Below, one piece after another: positions 32,601 to 40,673 of a stretch of 50,514 nt of DNA (within the stretch, counting starts at the first letter, position 1; each line of letters opens with the position of its first letter). Position numbers and translations under genes: made by a program. The notes below the pieces were generated by a model. It saw only the letters and a program-made list of their open reading frames with translations, was not told the DNA's origin and searched no databases. The DNA is taken from NCBI GenBank assembly GCA_964400165.1, contig CAYNSX010000014.1:1-50514 (forward strand). The letters run 5' to 3'. Origin of the DNA: CAYNSX01 sp964400165. Its GTDB lineage: Bacteria > Armatimonadota > Hebobacteria > CAYNSX01.

Positions 32601-33112
32601 TACTGGTCCGTTTCCTTGCGCGCCAGGGTGATGGCGGCGACCGTGGCGGCGAGGAGCAGTAGCGCGGCGCCCTCGAGCACAAGAACATACTCGCCGAAGA
32701 GGGCGGTGCCGACAGCGGGCACTTCGTAGGCGGGCGCGCCGCGCGGTGAAGTCCACCACGGCTGCTGTTTGATCATCCAAAAGACCAGGCCGGCGAACGC
32801 CAGACAGGCGGCGCCCGCCCAGACGGAGAGGGCGTTATGCGAGTCGGCGGGCGGCTCGTTCTGCTCGTTGCTCTGCGTGAGCATCAAGGCGAAGAGGATG
32901 AGGACGGTGATGGCGCCGACATAGATGAGGAGTTGCACGCCGAACATCAGCTGGCTGGAGAGCGTGAGGTAGATGCCGGCGATGGCGGAGAAGGTGGGTA
33001 CCAGCCAGAAGGCGGCGTGGACGACATTGCGCGTCGTCACGACCGCGAGGCCGCACATCACCGCGGTGACGGCGAGGGCGGCGAAGACGAAGGTCTGCGC
33101 GAAGGGGCTCAT
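32600..33112 (-). CDS. nuoJ: NADH-quinone oxidoreductase subunit J
   Basis: 170 residues from ATG 33112, which overlaps the nuoI stop (ATGA). Five membrane segments, with VTTRNVVHAAFWLV and LMFGVQLLIYVGAITVLILF (the pi-bulge helix segment) as family marks. Confidence 0.93.
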   Translation of the reverse strand: MSPFAQTFVFAALAVTAVMCGLAVVTTRNVVHAAFWLVPTFSAIAGIYLTLSSQLMFGVQLLIYVGAITVLILFALMLTQSNEQNEPPADSHNALSVWAGAACLAFAGLVFWMIKQQPWWTSPRGAPAYEVPAVGTALFGEYVLVLEGAALLLLAATVAAITLARKETDQ

Positions 33113-33765
33113 GCGGATTCCCCTCCCCCGCTCGATTCCGCGCTCGCAGTCGGCGATGCGGTCTCGGTGGCTTTGGCTGCCGCAGCAGCCTTCGCCTTGG
33201 CGGCGGCAGCGGCTTTGGCTTTGGCCATCTTCTGTTCGAGTTCCCAGGTGGCGCCGGCGAAGTGCGGCATCACTTTCTCGCTGTCCTTGACGAGCCAGGT
33301 GGGCGTCGAGCGGACGCCCTTCATTCGGATAGCGCTCTCGCGGTCGTTGGAGAGGTCGTTGAGGTCCACGACGGTCTTGCCGCGTTCGTACTGCGCGAGT
33401 TCGAAGCCGTCGGTCATCCCGATGGCGTCGAAGGGACAGACCTCGACGCACAGGTGGCAGTACATACAGCGCAGCAGGTCGATATAGAAAGCGTTGGCGA
33501 CGCGCACCTTCTCGTGTTTCTCGCCTTCGATGCCGTAGATGGCGCGCGGCGGGCAGACCTGCTCGCAAAGCGTGCAGCCGGTGCACTTGAGGGTGTCGTC
33601 TTCGTTGCGGAAGAGGACGAAGCCGCCGCGGAAGCCGGCGGGCAGGTCCCACTTCTCGTTGGGGTAGCGGAGCGTGACCTTCGGGCGCACCATATTCTTG
33701 AGCGTGACGCCGAGGCCGATGAACATACTGCGCAGACCGGTGAAGAGATTGAGGGCGTGACGCAT
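33109..33765 (-). CDS. nuoI: NADH-quinone oxidoreductase subunit I
   Basis: 218 residues from ATG 33765, overlapping the nuoH stop by one base. Two 4Fe-4S motifs are seen: CTGCTLCEQVCP and CMYCHLCVEVCP, carrying clusters N6a and N6b. The last ~35 residues are a low-complexity Ala/Lys run (AKAKAAAAAKAKAAAAAKA) and an acidic tail that the family normally lacks. Confidence 0.95.
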   Translation of the reverse strand: MRHALNLFTGLRSMFIGLGVTLKNMVRPKVTLRYPNEKWDLPAGFRGGFVLFRNEDDTLKCTGCTLCEQVCPPRAIYGIEGEKHEKVRVANAFYIDLLRCMYCHLCVEVCPFDAIGMTDGFELAQYERGKTVVDLNDLSNDRESAIRMKGVRSTPTWLVKDSEKVMPHFAGATWELEQKMAKAKAAAAAKAKAAAAAKATETASPTASAESSGGGESA

Positions 33766-34811
33766 TACGACCCGCCTCCCGCCGGGAGGCGGGTCATCAG
33801 CCACCAGGCCCACACCAGGTTGAGGAGGGCGAGCGGGATGAGGACCTTCCAGCCGAAGTTGAGCATCTGGTCAATGCGGATGCGGGGGAAGGTCCAGCGA
33901 ATCCAAATGAGGACGAAGATGACGGAATACCATTTCGCCAGCATCCACACCATCGGCGGGACGGCGGTGAAGCCGGGGATGGGCGAGTGCCAGCCGCCGA
34001 GGAACAGCACCGTCGCCAGCCCGGCGAGGAACATGAGCAGCGCGTATTCACCGAGGAAGAACATGCCGAAGCGGAAGCCGGAGTACTCGGTGAAGTAGCC
34101 GGCGACGAGTTCGGATTCGGCCTCGGGGAGGTCGAAGGGGATGCGGTTCATTTCGGCGAGGGCGGCGGTGAGGAAGATGAGGGCGCTGGGCAGGAGCGGG
34201 AGGAGGTACCACTTCGGGATGATGCCCCAGAAGCCGGCTTGGGCGTTGACGATGTCGCCGAGTTTCAGCGAACCGGCGACGAGGGCGACGCTGACGACGG
34301 CGAGGAGCGCGGGGATTTCGTAGGTGATGAGTTGCGCGGCGGAGCGCATCGAGCCGAGGAGGGCGTACTTATTGTTGCTCCCCCACCCCGACATAATGAT
34401 GCCGATGACGGAGATGGAGGAGATGGCGGCGATGTAAAGGATGCCGATGTCGAGGTCGGCGGGGACGAGCGGCGTGCCGTCCGCCTTCACGCCCCAGGGC
34501 ATCACGACGAACAGCAGCAGCGGCGCGGTCATCACCAGGAACGGGCCGACGATGAAGATCCACTTGCCGGCGCTGGCGGGGATGACATCTTCCTTCGCCA
34601 CCAGCTTGATGATGTCGGCGAAACTTTGCAGCAGGCCGAAGCGGCCGCCGACGCGGTTGGGGCCGATGCGCGACTGGATGTCGGCGGCGACTTTGCGCTC
34701 GGCGAGCAGGATGAAGGCGACATGGACGGCGACGACATTCATCAGGACGAACGCCCAGACGAACTGCTGGACGAGGGGGACGCTCCACACGGTTTTGAGG
34801 AGTTCGGGCAT
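33765..34811 (-). CDS. nuoH: NADH-quinone oxidoreductase subunit H
   Basis: 348 residues from ATG 34811, sharing one base with the nuoD stop. AERKVAADIQSRIGPNRVGG and EMNRIPFDLPEAESELVAGY are the family signatures at the quinone cavity. The long frame extending upstream is antisense or shadow of nuoD and was trimmed. Confidence 0.95.
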   Translation of the reverse strand: MPELLKTVWSVPLVQQFVWAFVLMNVVAVHVAFILLAERKVAADIQSRIGPNRVGGRFGLLQSFADIIKLVAKEDVIPASAGKWIFIVGPFLVMTAPLLLFVVMPWGVKADGTPLVPADLDIGILYIAAISSISVIGIIMSGWGSNNKYALLGSMRSAAQLITYEIPALLAVVSVALVAGSLKLGDIVNAQAGFWGIIPKWYLLPLLPSALIFLTAALAEMNRIPFDLPEAESELVAGYFTEYSGFRFGMFFLGEYALLMFLAGLATVLFLGGWHSPIPGFTAVPPMVWMLAKWYSVIFVLIWIRWTFPRIRIDQMLNFGWKVLIPLALLNLVWAWWLMTRLPAGGGS

Positions 34812-35926
34812 CAGCGGTCGCAGTCGCCGAGCGTGATGTCGATGCTGCCGAGGATGGCGACGAGGTCGGCGATCTTGTTGCCGATGGACAGCAGGGGGAG
34901 CAGTTGCAGGTTGACGAACGAGGGCGTGCGGAAGCGGCAGCGGACCGGATTGGGGCCGCCGTCGGAGACGATGTAGCAGCCGTAGTCGCCGCGGGGGGCT
35001 TCGATGTGGGCAAAGGCCTCGCCCTTGGGCGGGCGGTATTTGGCGCGGGTCTTGTCGAGGACTTCGCCGGGCGGCAATTTGTCGAGGCACTGCCGGACGA
35101 GGCCGACGCTCTGACGCATTTCGCCGAGGCGAACGAGGTAGCGTCCCCAACAGTCGCCGCCGTCGTGCGTCACCACTTGCCAATCGAGACGGTCGTAAAT
35201 GAGGTAGGGCTGGTCGCGGCGCAGGTCGAAGGCCAGGCCGGAGCCGCGAGCGAGCGGGCCGGAGGCGGCGTAGCCGACGGCGTCCTTCTGGGAGAGGACG
35301 CCGACGCCCTGGGTGCGAATTTCGAAAATGCGGTTGCCGGTGAGGAGCTGGTCGATTTCGTCGAGGCGGGGCGGCAGGTATTCGAGGAAGGCGTGCACCT
35401 TCACCTCCCAGCCGGGGGGCAGGTCGCGCGGGAGGCCGCCGACGCGCATGGCGTTGTAGGTGAGCCGGGCGCCGATGTATTCCTCGAAGAGGTTGAGCAC
35501 GCGCTCGCGCTCGCGGAAGCAGTAGAGAAAGACGGTGGTGGCGCCGACATCCATGCCGAAGGTGCCGAGCCAGAGCAGGTGACTGGCGATGCGCTGCAAT
35601 TCGACGAGGATGGTGCGGATGTAGGTGGCGCGCTCGGGGACCTGAATCTGTTCCAGTTTCTCGACGGCGAGGACATAGCCGAGGTTGTTGCTCATTGCGG
35701 CGACATAGTCCATGCGGTCGGTGTAGGGGACGATCTGAATGTATTGGCGGTTTTCGGAGAGTTTCTCGGTGCCGCGGTGCAGGAAGCCGATGTCGGGCTT
35801 GAGTTCGACGATGGTCTCGCCCTCGAGTTTGACGATGAGGCGCAGGACGCCGTGGGTGCTGGGGTGCTGCGGCCCCATATTGAGGACGACTTGATCGCTG
35901 GGCGTCTCGAGGAAGACGCTACTCAT
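34811..35926 (-). CDS. nuoD: NADH-quinone oxidoreductase subunit D
   Basis: 371 residues. Signatures: NMGPQHPSTHGVLRL, DIGFLHRGTEKL, and a C-terminus ending ITLGDCDR. It lines the quinone site together with NuoB. Its start overlaps the nuoC stop by eight bases. C and D are separate genes here, not fused. Confidence 0.95.
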   Translation of the reverse strand: MSSVFLETPSDQVVLNMGPQHPSTHGVLRLIVKLEGETIVELKPDIGFLHRGTEKLSENRQYIQIVPYTDRMDYVAAMSNNLGYVLAVEKLEQIQVPERATYIRTILVELQRIASHLLWLGTFGMDVGATTVFLYCFRERERVLNLFEEYIGARLTYNAMRVGGLPRDLPPGWEVKVHAFLEYLPPRLDEIDQLLTGNRIFEIRTQGVGVLSQKDAVGYAASGPLARGSGLAFDLRRDQPYLIYDRLDWQVVTHDGGDCWGRYLVRLGEMRQSVGLVRQCLDKLPPGEVLDKTRAKYRPPKGEAFAHIEAPRGDYGCYIVSDGGPNPVRCRFRTPSFVNLQLLPLLSIGNKIADLVAILGSIDITLGDCDR

Positions 35927-36578
35927 AGGGCGTGGGCGGGACTTCGCCGATGGGCTGCATAGTGACGGGGTCGATGCCGACGAGGCGGGCGATCTGCTCG
36001 CGCGTCAGCGGCTTGGAGATGTAGGACTTGCGGAGGGGATGGCCGTCCCAATTGGGCGGGTTGAGGATGCGGCGCAGGTCGGGGTGGCCGGTGAACTCGA
36101 CGCCGAAGAGGTCGTAGACTTCGCGCTCGAACCAGTTGGCGGCGGGCCAGATTTTCGTAACGGACGGACACACAGGGCGGTGATAGTCCACGGGCGCCTT
36201 GATTTCGATGGTAAAGCGGTGCTGGAGCGAGAAGAGGCAGTAGACGACGAAGAGGCCGCGGTCGGCGAGGGTCGGGTGCCCCTCGACCTTGCTCGGGGTC
36301 GCCGGCTTCGCCGGCGAGGGCGTTCCTTCCCCATCGCTGGGTGCTGCATCGCCGTTTGTTGCAGCAGCGGCAGGGGCGCCTTCGCCGAGGTCAATCGCGG
36401 TCAGGTCGGAAAGGTAGACGCAGCGGAAAGCGTCGCTGTCGTTCAGGAATTCGCAGAGGCGGACGAGGGTGTCGGGGTCGGTCGTGCAATGAATCGTGCC
36501 GTGCGCGTCGGTGAGCAACCCCCGGACGCGTTCGCCGAACGCGGCGCGGAGCGCCGATATCCGGTCCTCGTGCGCCAT
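35919..36578 (-). CDS. nuoC: NADH-quinone oxidoreductase subunit C with a repeat-derived insert
   Basis: 219 residues from ATG 36578. C-terminal family signature is present: WPAANWFEREVYDLFGVEF and GHPDLRRIL. After YLSDLTAIDLGEG about 35 residues of Ala/Pro/Ser-rich sequence (AAAATNGDAAPSDGEG, PSPAKPATPSKVEGHP) are inserted before FVVYCLFSL. The DNA there (about 36275-36365) contains a CGCCGGCTTCGCCGGCG hairpin and looks like an intergenic repeat that entered in frame. Confidence 0.92.
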   Translation of the reverse strand: MAHEDRISALRAAFGERVRGLLTDAHGTIHCTTDPDTLVRLCEFLNDSDAFRCVYLSDLTAIDLGEGAPAAAATNGDAAPSDGEGTPSPAKPATPSKVEGHPTLADRGLFVVYCLFSLQHRFTIEIKAPVDYHRPVCPSVTKIWPAANWFEREVYDLFGVEFTGHPDLRRILNPPNWDGHPLRKSYISKPLTREQIARLVGIDPVTMQPIGEVPPTPYE

Positions 36579-36588
36579 CCCGTTCTCG

Positions 36589-37134
36589 TCAGCCCGTCGT
36601 TTCGCTAAGCGCCTGGGGCGCCGGCAGGTCCCGCCAGTTGACGGCGAGCGACTCGCGGTGAATCTTTTCTTGCAATTGCATGATGCCGTAGATGAGCGCC
36701 TCGGGCCGCGGCGGGCAGCCGGGGATGTAGACATCGACCGGCACGACGAAGTCCACCCCCTGCACGGTGCTGTAGGAATCGTAATAGGGCCCGCCGGCGG
36801 AGGCGCAGCCCCCGAAGGCGATGACATAGCGCGGTTCCGGCATCTGGTCGTAGAGACGGCGAATCATCGGCGCCATTTTCACGCAGACAGTGCCGGCGAC
36901 GATCATGACATCGGCCTGGCGCGGCGTGGCGCGGAAGATGATGCCAAAGCGGTCGAGGTCATAGCGGCTGGCGCCGGTGGCCATCATTTCGATGGCGCAG
37001 CAGGCGAGGCCGAAAGTCATCGGCCACAGCGCCGACTCGCGCGCCCAGTTGACCAGGGCGTCGAGTTTGCCCATCAGGAGACTGCCGCCGGGGACTTTGA
37101 GCAGCGTCTCGGCGGCGTTGCCGGCTAAACCCAT
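36589..37134 (-). CDS. nuoB: NADH-quinone oxidoreductase subunit B
   Basis: 181 residues from ATG 37134. Cys ligands of cluster N2 are in TFGLACCAIEMM, GGCASAGG and YIPGCPPRPEAL. Passes electrons to quinone. Overlaps the nuoA stop by ten bases. Confidence 0.95.
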   Translation of the reverse strand: MGLAGNAAETLLKVPGGSLLMGKLDALVNWARESALWPMTFGLACCAIEMMATGASRYDLDRFGIIFRATPRQADVMIVAGTVCVKMAPMIRRLYDQMPEPRYVIAFGGCASAGGPYYDSYSTVQGVDFVVPVDVYIPGCPPRPEALIYGIMQLQEKIHRESLAVNWRDLPAPQALSETTG

Positions 37135-37481
37135 TCGAGCGCGCCCCTTCCCCACTCGTAAATCAGGCCGAGGGTGATGATGACGAGGAAGACGCCGGCG
37201 GCGGCGAAGCCGGCATTGCCCAGTTCCCGTGCGACGGGGATCCAGGGGTAGAGAAAGGCGGCCTCGACTTCGAAGATGACGAAGATCAGGGCGAAGATGT
37301 AGTACTGGACATGGTAGAGGTGCCAGGCCTCGCCGATGGGGGAGGCGCCGCACTCGTAGGTCTGGCTCTTGCGGGCGTAGGGACGGTGGGGGCGGAGCAG
37401 CCAGCCGATGGCGAGGTTTCCGACACCGAAAGCGACGGTGACGACGAGAAAGGCGAGGACATACCCGTATTCGATCGGCAT
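37125..37481 (-). CDS. nuoA: NADH-quinone oxidoreductase subunit A
   Basis: 118 residues from ATG 37481. Three membrane helices; QTYECGASPIGEAW and IFVIFEVEAAFLYPW are family marks. First gene of the operon. No good Shine-Dalgarno site precedes the ATG; a hairpin lies in the short leader instead. Confidence 0.93.
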   Translation of the reverse strand: MPIEYGYVLAFLVVTVAFGVGNLAIGWLLRPHRPYARKSQTYECGASPIGEAWHLYHVQYYIFALIFVIFEVEAAFLYPWIPVARELGNAGFAAAGVFLVIITLGLIYEWGRGALEWV

Positions 37482-37491
37482 AAGTCGAACG

Positions 37492-37513
37492 GAATGCCCG
37501 TCCGCGGGCATTC
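37492..37513. repeat. Perfect hairpin in the nuoA leader
   Basis: GAATGCCCG-TCCG-CGGGCATTC is a nine-pair stem just upstream of nuoA, overlapping the last bases of the -10 box and the probable start point. It resembles the CCCGCttcaGCGGGCATTC stem of the composite repeat at 765-780. Confidence 0.7.
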
Positions 37514-37539
37514 TAGCGAGGCAAACGGGGCGCGGTCAA
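37510..37539 (-). promoter_or_regulatory. Promoter of the nuo operon
   Basis: On the minus strand TTGACC (37539-37534) and TAGAAT (37515-37510) are 18 bases apart, with nuoA starting at 37481. No Rex-type TTGTGAA-N-TTCACAA site is visible next to it. Confidence 0.65.
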
Positions 37540-37676
37540 GGTAACAGAGTGACCATCGCGGGATTTGGCGCGAGGAGATACTTGAAGTGCTGAAGTGAAG
37601 CAGCAGTGCGGTCGCCAAGCCGGTCATTGCAGGGAGCCAGGCCGCCACGGCGAACGGAGACCAGGGGAAAATCGGT

Positions 37677-39503
37677 ATGCGTTGGGTGCTTTCTGCGTTT
37701 GCAATTTTGGGAGTGCTGCTGGGCATGCCTGCACAGGCGACGCCCGCTGTGCCTCCGACGGAACGGCCGGTCGTTTCCGCCGCGCTGCTGGAAACTCTCG
37801 ATGGCCTCATTCCCCGTCTCGAAGCAAAGAGGGGGGCCTACGCATCCCCACTCCGACCAAACGAGGGGCGCCTGATTCTGTCCCTCGTGCTGACGGAGGC
37901 AGGACAGCCCGACGAGGCACTTGCTGTCATGCGCTCCCTCCCGGACGAAGCGTTGCAGGGCCACTGTCTGCTGCTCATCGCGGCAGGCCTGGCTCGGCAG
38001 CGTCAGACGGAACGCGCACGAGCGGCGGTCACTGAAGCCATTGAGCGATTACAACTCGCGCTACCCGGCCGCATCCCGGATGCGGGTCTCTTCATGTTAG
38101 ACCTCTCACCCCTCTTTGAGGAACTGACCGGCCAGACGGGGTTGCGCATCCTCGATAATGCCGAAGCGGGGCTAGGGGAATGCCTGGCCGCATTCGTGCG
38201 ATCGGGCGAGAGCGATTGGGCGTTCGGTGTGGTCGATTCTTTGCCGACGGCAGAGCTGAAGTTTCCCGTCCTGACGCGGTTGGCCGACGCGTTGCACCGC
38301 GCCGGTGAGGACGCCGCGGCCGGGCGCGCATGGTTACAAGCGCTGGAGGCGACCCGGAAAGCCGAAGAAACGGTATCGGGGTGGCGCGACTCGCGGTTGC
38401 AGACGGTGATTGCAGGCCTCGCGGCAGTGAAGTTATATAACGCGGCGCAGAGCGCCATTCCGCTGATCGGCGACCGCATGACCCGGATTCTTGCACTGGA
38501 GCAGGTTGCGGCGGCCATGGCACGGAACGGAGACCCCGAGGGGGCGTCAGCGCTAATCGAGACCCTGGTGGGACGCTTCGGGGGACTCCTTGAAGACACG
38601 CAGTGGGCCATTGCCCTGGCGGATGCCCGGAAGGATCGCTTCGACCGCGCAGAGGCCCTCGTGACCAAATCGGATCCTCATAATCCGTCTGGATACGAGC
38701 ACTTGCTCGACCTGGTATCGCTGTTAGTGGACGCCGGGCAATTCGACCGTGCCCTGCGCCTGATCGAGAACCGATCGCCGCGACCGGGGCGGGCGTATAC
38801 CACGATTGTGGTCGGGCTGGCTCGCGCCGGGCAACACGATCGCGCGGTGGAACTTGCGACTTCTGTGGACGATTTCCATACCCTGCCGGGGCCGCTGAAC
38901 CAGGTCGCCGGTGTCATCGCGGCGAGCGGCGATGTGAAGCGGGCCAAGGAAATCGTGCTCGGCATTGGTCAGACCAGCGCACGCCTGGAAGGCATAGTGG
39001 AACTGGCCCGGTCGCTGGCAGCGGCAGGTCGGTTCGAGGAGGCGCGGGCCATTGCCCAGCTGCCGGAGGATCAACTCCTGAAGCCAGTCGAGGAGCCAAC
39101 TGGCGCGGCGGAACGGCGGGCCATGCTGGCAATGTATCGCTATACGTGCCTGATGGTCGTCGCGCAGGAAACGGCGAGGATCGGCACGGCGCAGAACTGC
39201 GTCGCCGCGTTCGCCGCCTGGGGGGAGAGTCTCCGGTCGCCGGATGTTGGCCGTTACCACCGGCTCCTTTTGGCTCATCTTCAAGAAAGCGGGCTTGGCG
39301 CGGCACGGACCTTGGCGGCGCGCGGGGCGTTCGATGAGGCCCTCAAGGTGGCACGGCTTTGCAGTTCGTTTGGCGGCGATGTCGCGATGCCGGCGCTGTT
39401 TGTGATTGGCGTGGAAGCGATTCGCCAGCGCCTCCCGGTCACTCGGCAAGATCGGCTAGCGGAACAACTTCAAGCGATCGCCGGCACGCCATCTCCGCCA
39501 TAG
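37677..39503 (+). CDS. Secreted TPR-like repeat protein
   Basis: 608 residues from ATG 37677 (AGGGGA upstream). Signal peptide WVLSAFAILGVLLGMPAQAT, then many helix-pair units with A-G-A spacing typical of TPR (for example LTEAGQPDEALAVMRSLPDE, LVDAGQFDRALRLIENRSPR, LARAGQHDRAVELATSVDDF, SLAAAGRFEEARAIAQLPED). Such proteins act as binding scaffolds outside the membrane. It is divergent from nuoA; partner unknown. Confidence 0.75.
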   Translation: MRWVLSAFAILGVLLGMPAQATPAVPPTERPVVSAALLETLDGLIPRLEAKRGAYASPLRPNEGRLILSLVLTEAGQPDEALAVMRSLPDEALQGHCLLLIAAGLARQRQTERARAAVTEAIERLQLALPGRIPDAGLFMLDLSPLFEELTGQTGLRILDNAEAGLGECLAAFVRSGESDWAFGVVDSLPTAELKFPVLTRLADALHRAGEDAAAGRAWLQALEATRKAEETVSGWRDSRLQTVIAGLAAVKLYNAAQSAIPLIGDRMTRILALEQVAAAMARNGDPEGASALIETLVGRFGGLLEDTQWAIALADARKDRFDRAEALVTKSDPHNPSGYEHLLDLVSLLVDAGQFDRALRLIENRSPRPGRAYTTIVVGLARAGQHDRAVELATSVDDFHTLPGPLNQVAGVIAASGDVKRAKEIVLGIGQTSARLEGIVELARSLAAAGRFEEARAIAQLPEDQLLKPVEEPTGAAERRAMLAMYRYTCLMVVAQETARIGTAQNCVAAFAAWGESLRSPDVGRYHRLLLAHLQESGLGAARTLAARGAFDEALKVARLCSSFGGDVAMPALFVIGVEAIRQRLPVTRQDRLAEQLQAIAGTPSPP

Positions 39504-39971
39504 GGCAGTCGCCGATTCGCTCCGCTGAAAGTGGGCGGCATCGGGGCGCAGGAAGAGTCAGGCCGTGCAGGGCCGGGCTCACAGAGACTGCCGCATGAAT
39601 GGGGACGGGAAACGGTGGCCTAACTTGGCAGGCACCCTGCTACCCAAGGCTTCGCGGGGCAAGAGGTGCCTGCCCCCCATTATTACTGTAGCAGGCAGGG
39701 TGCCCACCCCTGGGTTTGTCGAGGCGGTAATCCAACATCCCTCACCCCCGCTTCGCGTACCCCTCTCCACAAGTGGAGAGGGGACGACTATCAACCCTTC
39801 CTGCGTCCGGCGGCACTCTGAACCAGCCCCTGTCGGCCCCGGTGTAAGATAATCATGGGATGACGCCTTCACGACCCGCACTCAAACCGTGTCCCCTCCC
39901 CCACCCCCTCCCCATAAATGGAGAGGGGGGATGCACTGCACAGGCCAGAGGCCTGCGGTGACTGAAGCAAC
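39504..39971. repeat. Repeats upstream of rex
   Basis: A GGCAGGcacc/GGTGCCTGCC hairpin element spans 39628-39712, a CCCCTCTCCacaagtGGAGAGGGG palindrome 39738-39783, a CCCCTCCCCataaatGGAGAGGGG palindrome 39896-39930, and a GCACAGGCCAGAGGCCTGC hairpin 39934-39957. A copy of the rex start lies between (listed). Confidence 0.8.
39860..39887 (+). pseudogene. Duplicate 5' end of rex, now an upstream ORF
   Basis: ATG 39860 reads MTPSRPAL, matching MTPSRQAL of rex at 39972 over about 25 bases, and then continues 33 codons through the repeat to a TGA ten bases before rex. TAAGAT at 39846-39851 just before this copy could be a -10 box, so the original promoter seems to lie at the outer copy, with the repeat and the working start inserted behind it. 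Confidence 0.8.
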
Positions 39972-40673
39972 ATGACGCCTTCACGGCAAGCACTCAATTT
40001 GCTGTTTGCGCCGGAGCCGACGGTGATGCGGCTGGCGCTGTATTTGCGCTGCCTGGAGGAATGTGAGGGCGAGGGGCAGGAGACGATTTCGTCGGCGGAG
40101 ATCGAGCGCCTGACCGGCATCGCGGCGGGGCAGGTGCGCAAGGATTTGTCGTATTTCGGGGAGTTCGGCAAGCCGGGCCTGGGCTACGATGTGCTGTCGC
40201 TGCGGGAGCGAATTGCGGCGATAATGAACCTGGACCGGCACCAGCCCGTCGTTATCATCGGGGCCGGCAACCTGGGGATGGCGTTGATCGGCTACCTGGG
40301 GTTCCGGCGGTCGGGGTTTCCGATCGTCGGGCTCTTCGATGTAGACCCGGCCAAAATCGGGCGCCGCGTCGGCGGCCAGGATGTCGAGGATGTCGAAGAC
40401 CTGGCCGAGCAGTGCAAGACGAGCGGCGCGACGATCGGCATCATCGCCACGCCGGCGGCCGCCGCGCAAGAAGCGGCGGACCGGCTGGTGGCGGCGGGGA
40501 TCACGGCCATCCTCAATTTCGCGCCGGCGCGCGTTACAGTACGGGAAGGCATTCGGATTCGGACGGTGGACTTGACGCAAGAACTGCAAATCCTCTCCTA
40601 CTACTTGCTGCGGCTGCCGAAGGCGCCGCCGGAACGCGCCGGCAAGCCGGCGGCGGAAACGCGCGCCGAGTGA
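39972..40673 (+). CDS. rex: Redox-sensing transcriptional repressor Rex
   Basis: 233 residues. N-terminal winged helix (RLTGIAAGQVRKDLSYFGEF with the DNA-reading helix) and a Rossmann domain (VVIIGAGNLGMALIGYLGF, GLFDVDPAKIG) that senses NADH/NAD. The C-terminal swap helix ends the core, followed by a short basic tail. Rex usually represses respiratory and fermentative genes when NADH is high. It leads an operon with resB and ccsA (four-base overlap), so it may control its own cytochrome c assembly genes. Confidence 0.93.
   Translation: MTPSRQALNLLFAPEPTVMRLALYLRCLEECEGEGQETISSAEIERLTGIAAGQVRKDLSYFGEFGKPGLGYDVLSLRERIAAIMNLDRHQPVVIIGAGNLGMALIGYLGFRRSGFPIVGLFDVDPAKIGRRVGGQDVEDVEDLAEQCKTSGATIGIIATPAAAAQEAADRLVAAGITAILNFAPARVTVREGIRIRTVDLTQELQILSYYLLRLPKAPPERAGKPAAETRAE

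Noticed and set aside
37482..37676. Rex binding site between nuoA and the TPR-like gene
   Set aside because: No TTGTGAA-type inverted repeat could be found there by eye.
40412..40669. Longer ResB frame starting inside rex
   Set aside because: The extension is an out-of-frame reading of rex; the GTGA overlap at 40670 is the natural coupled start.
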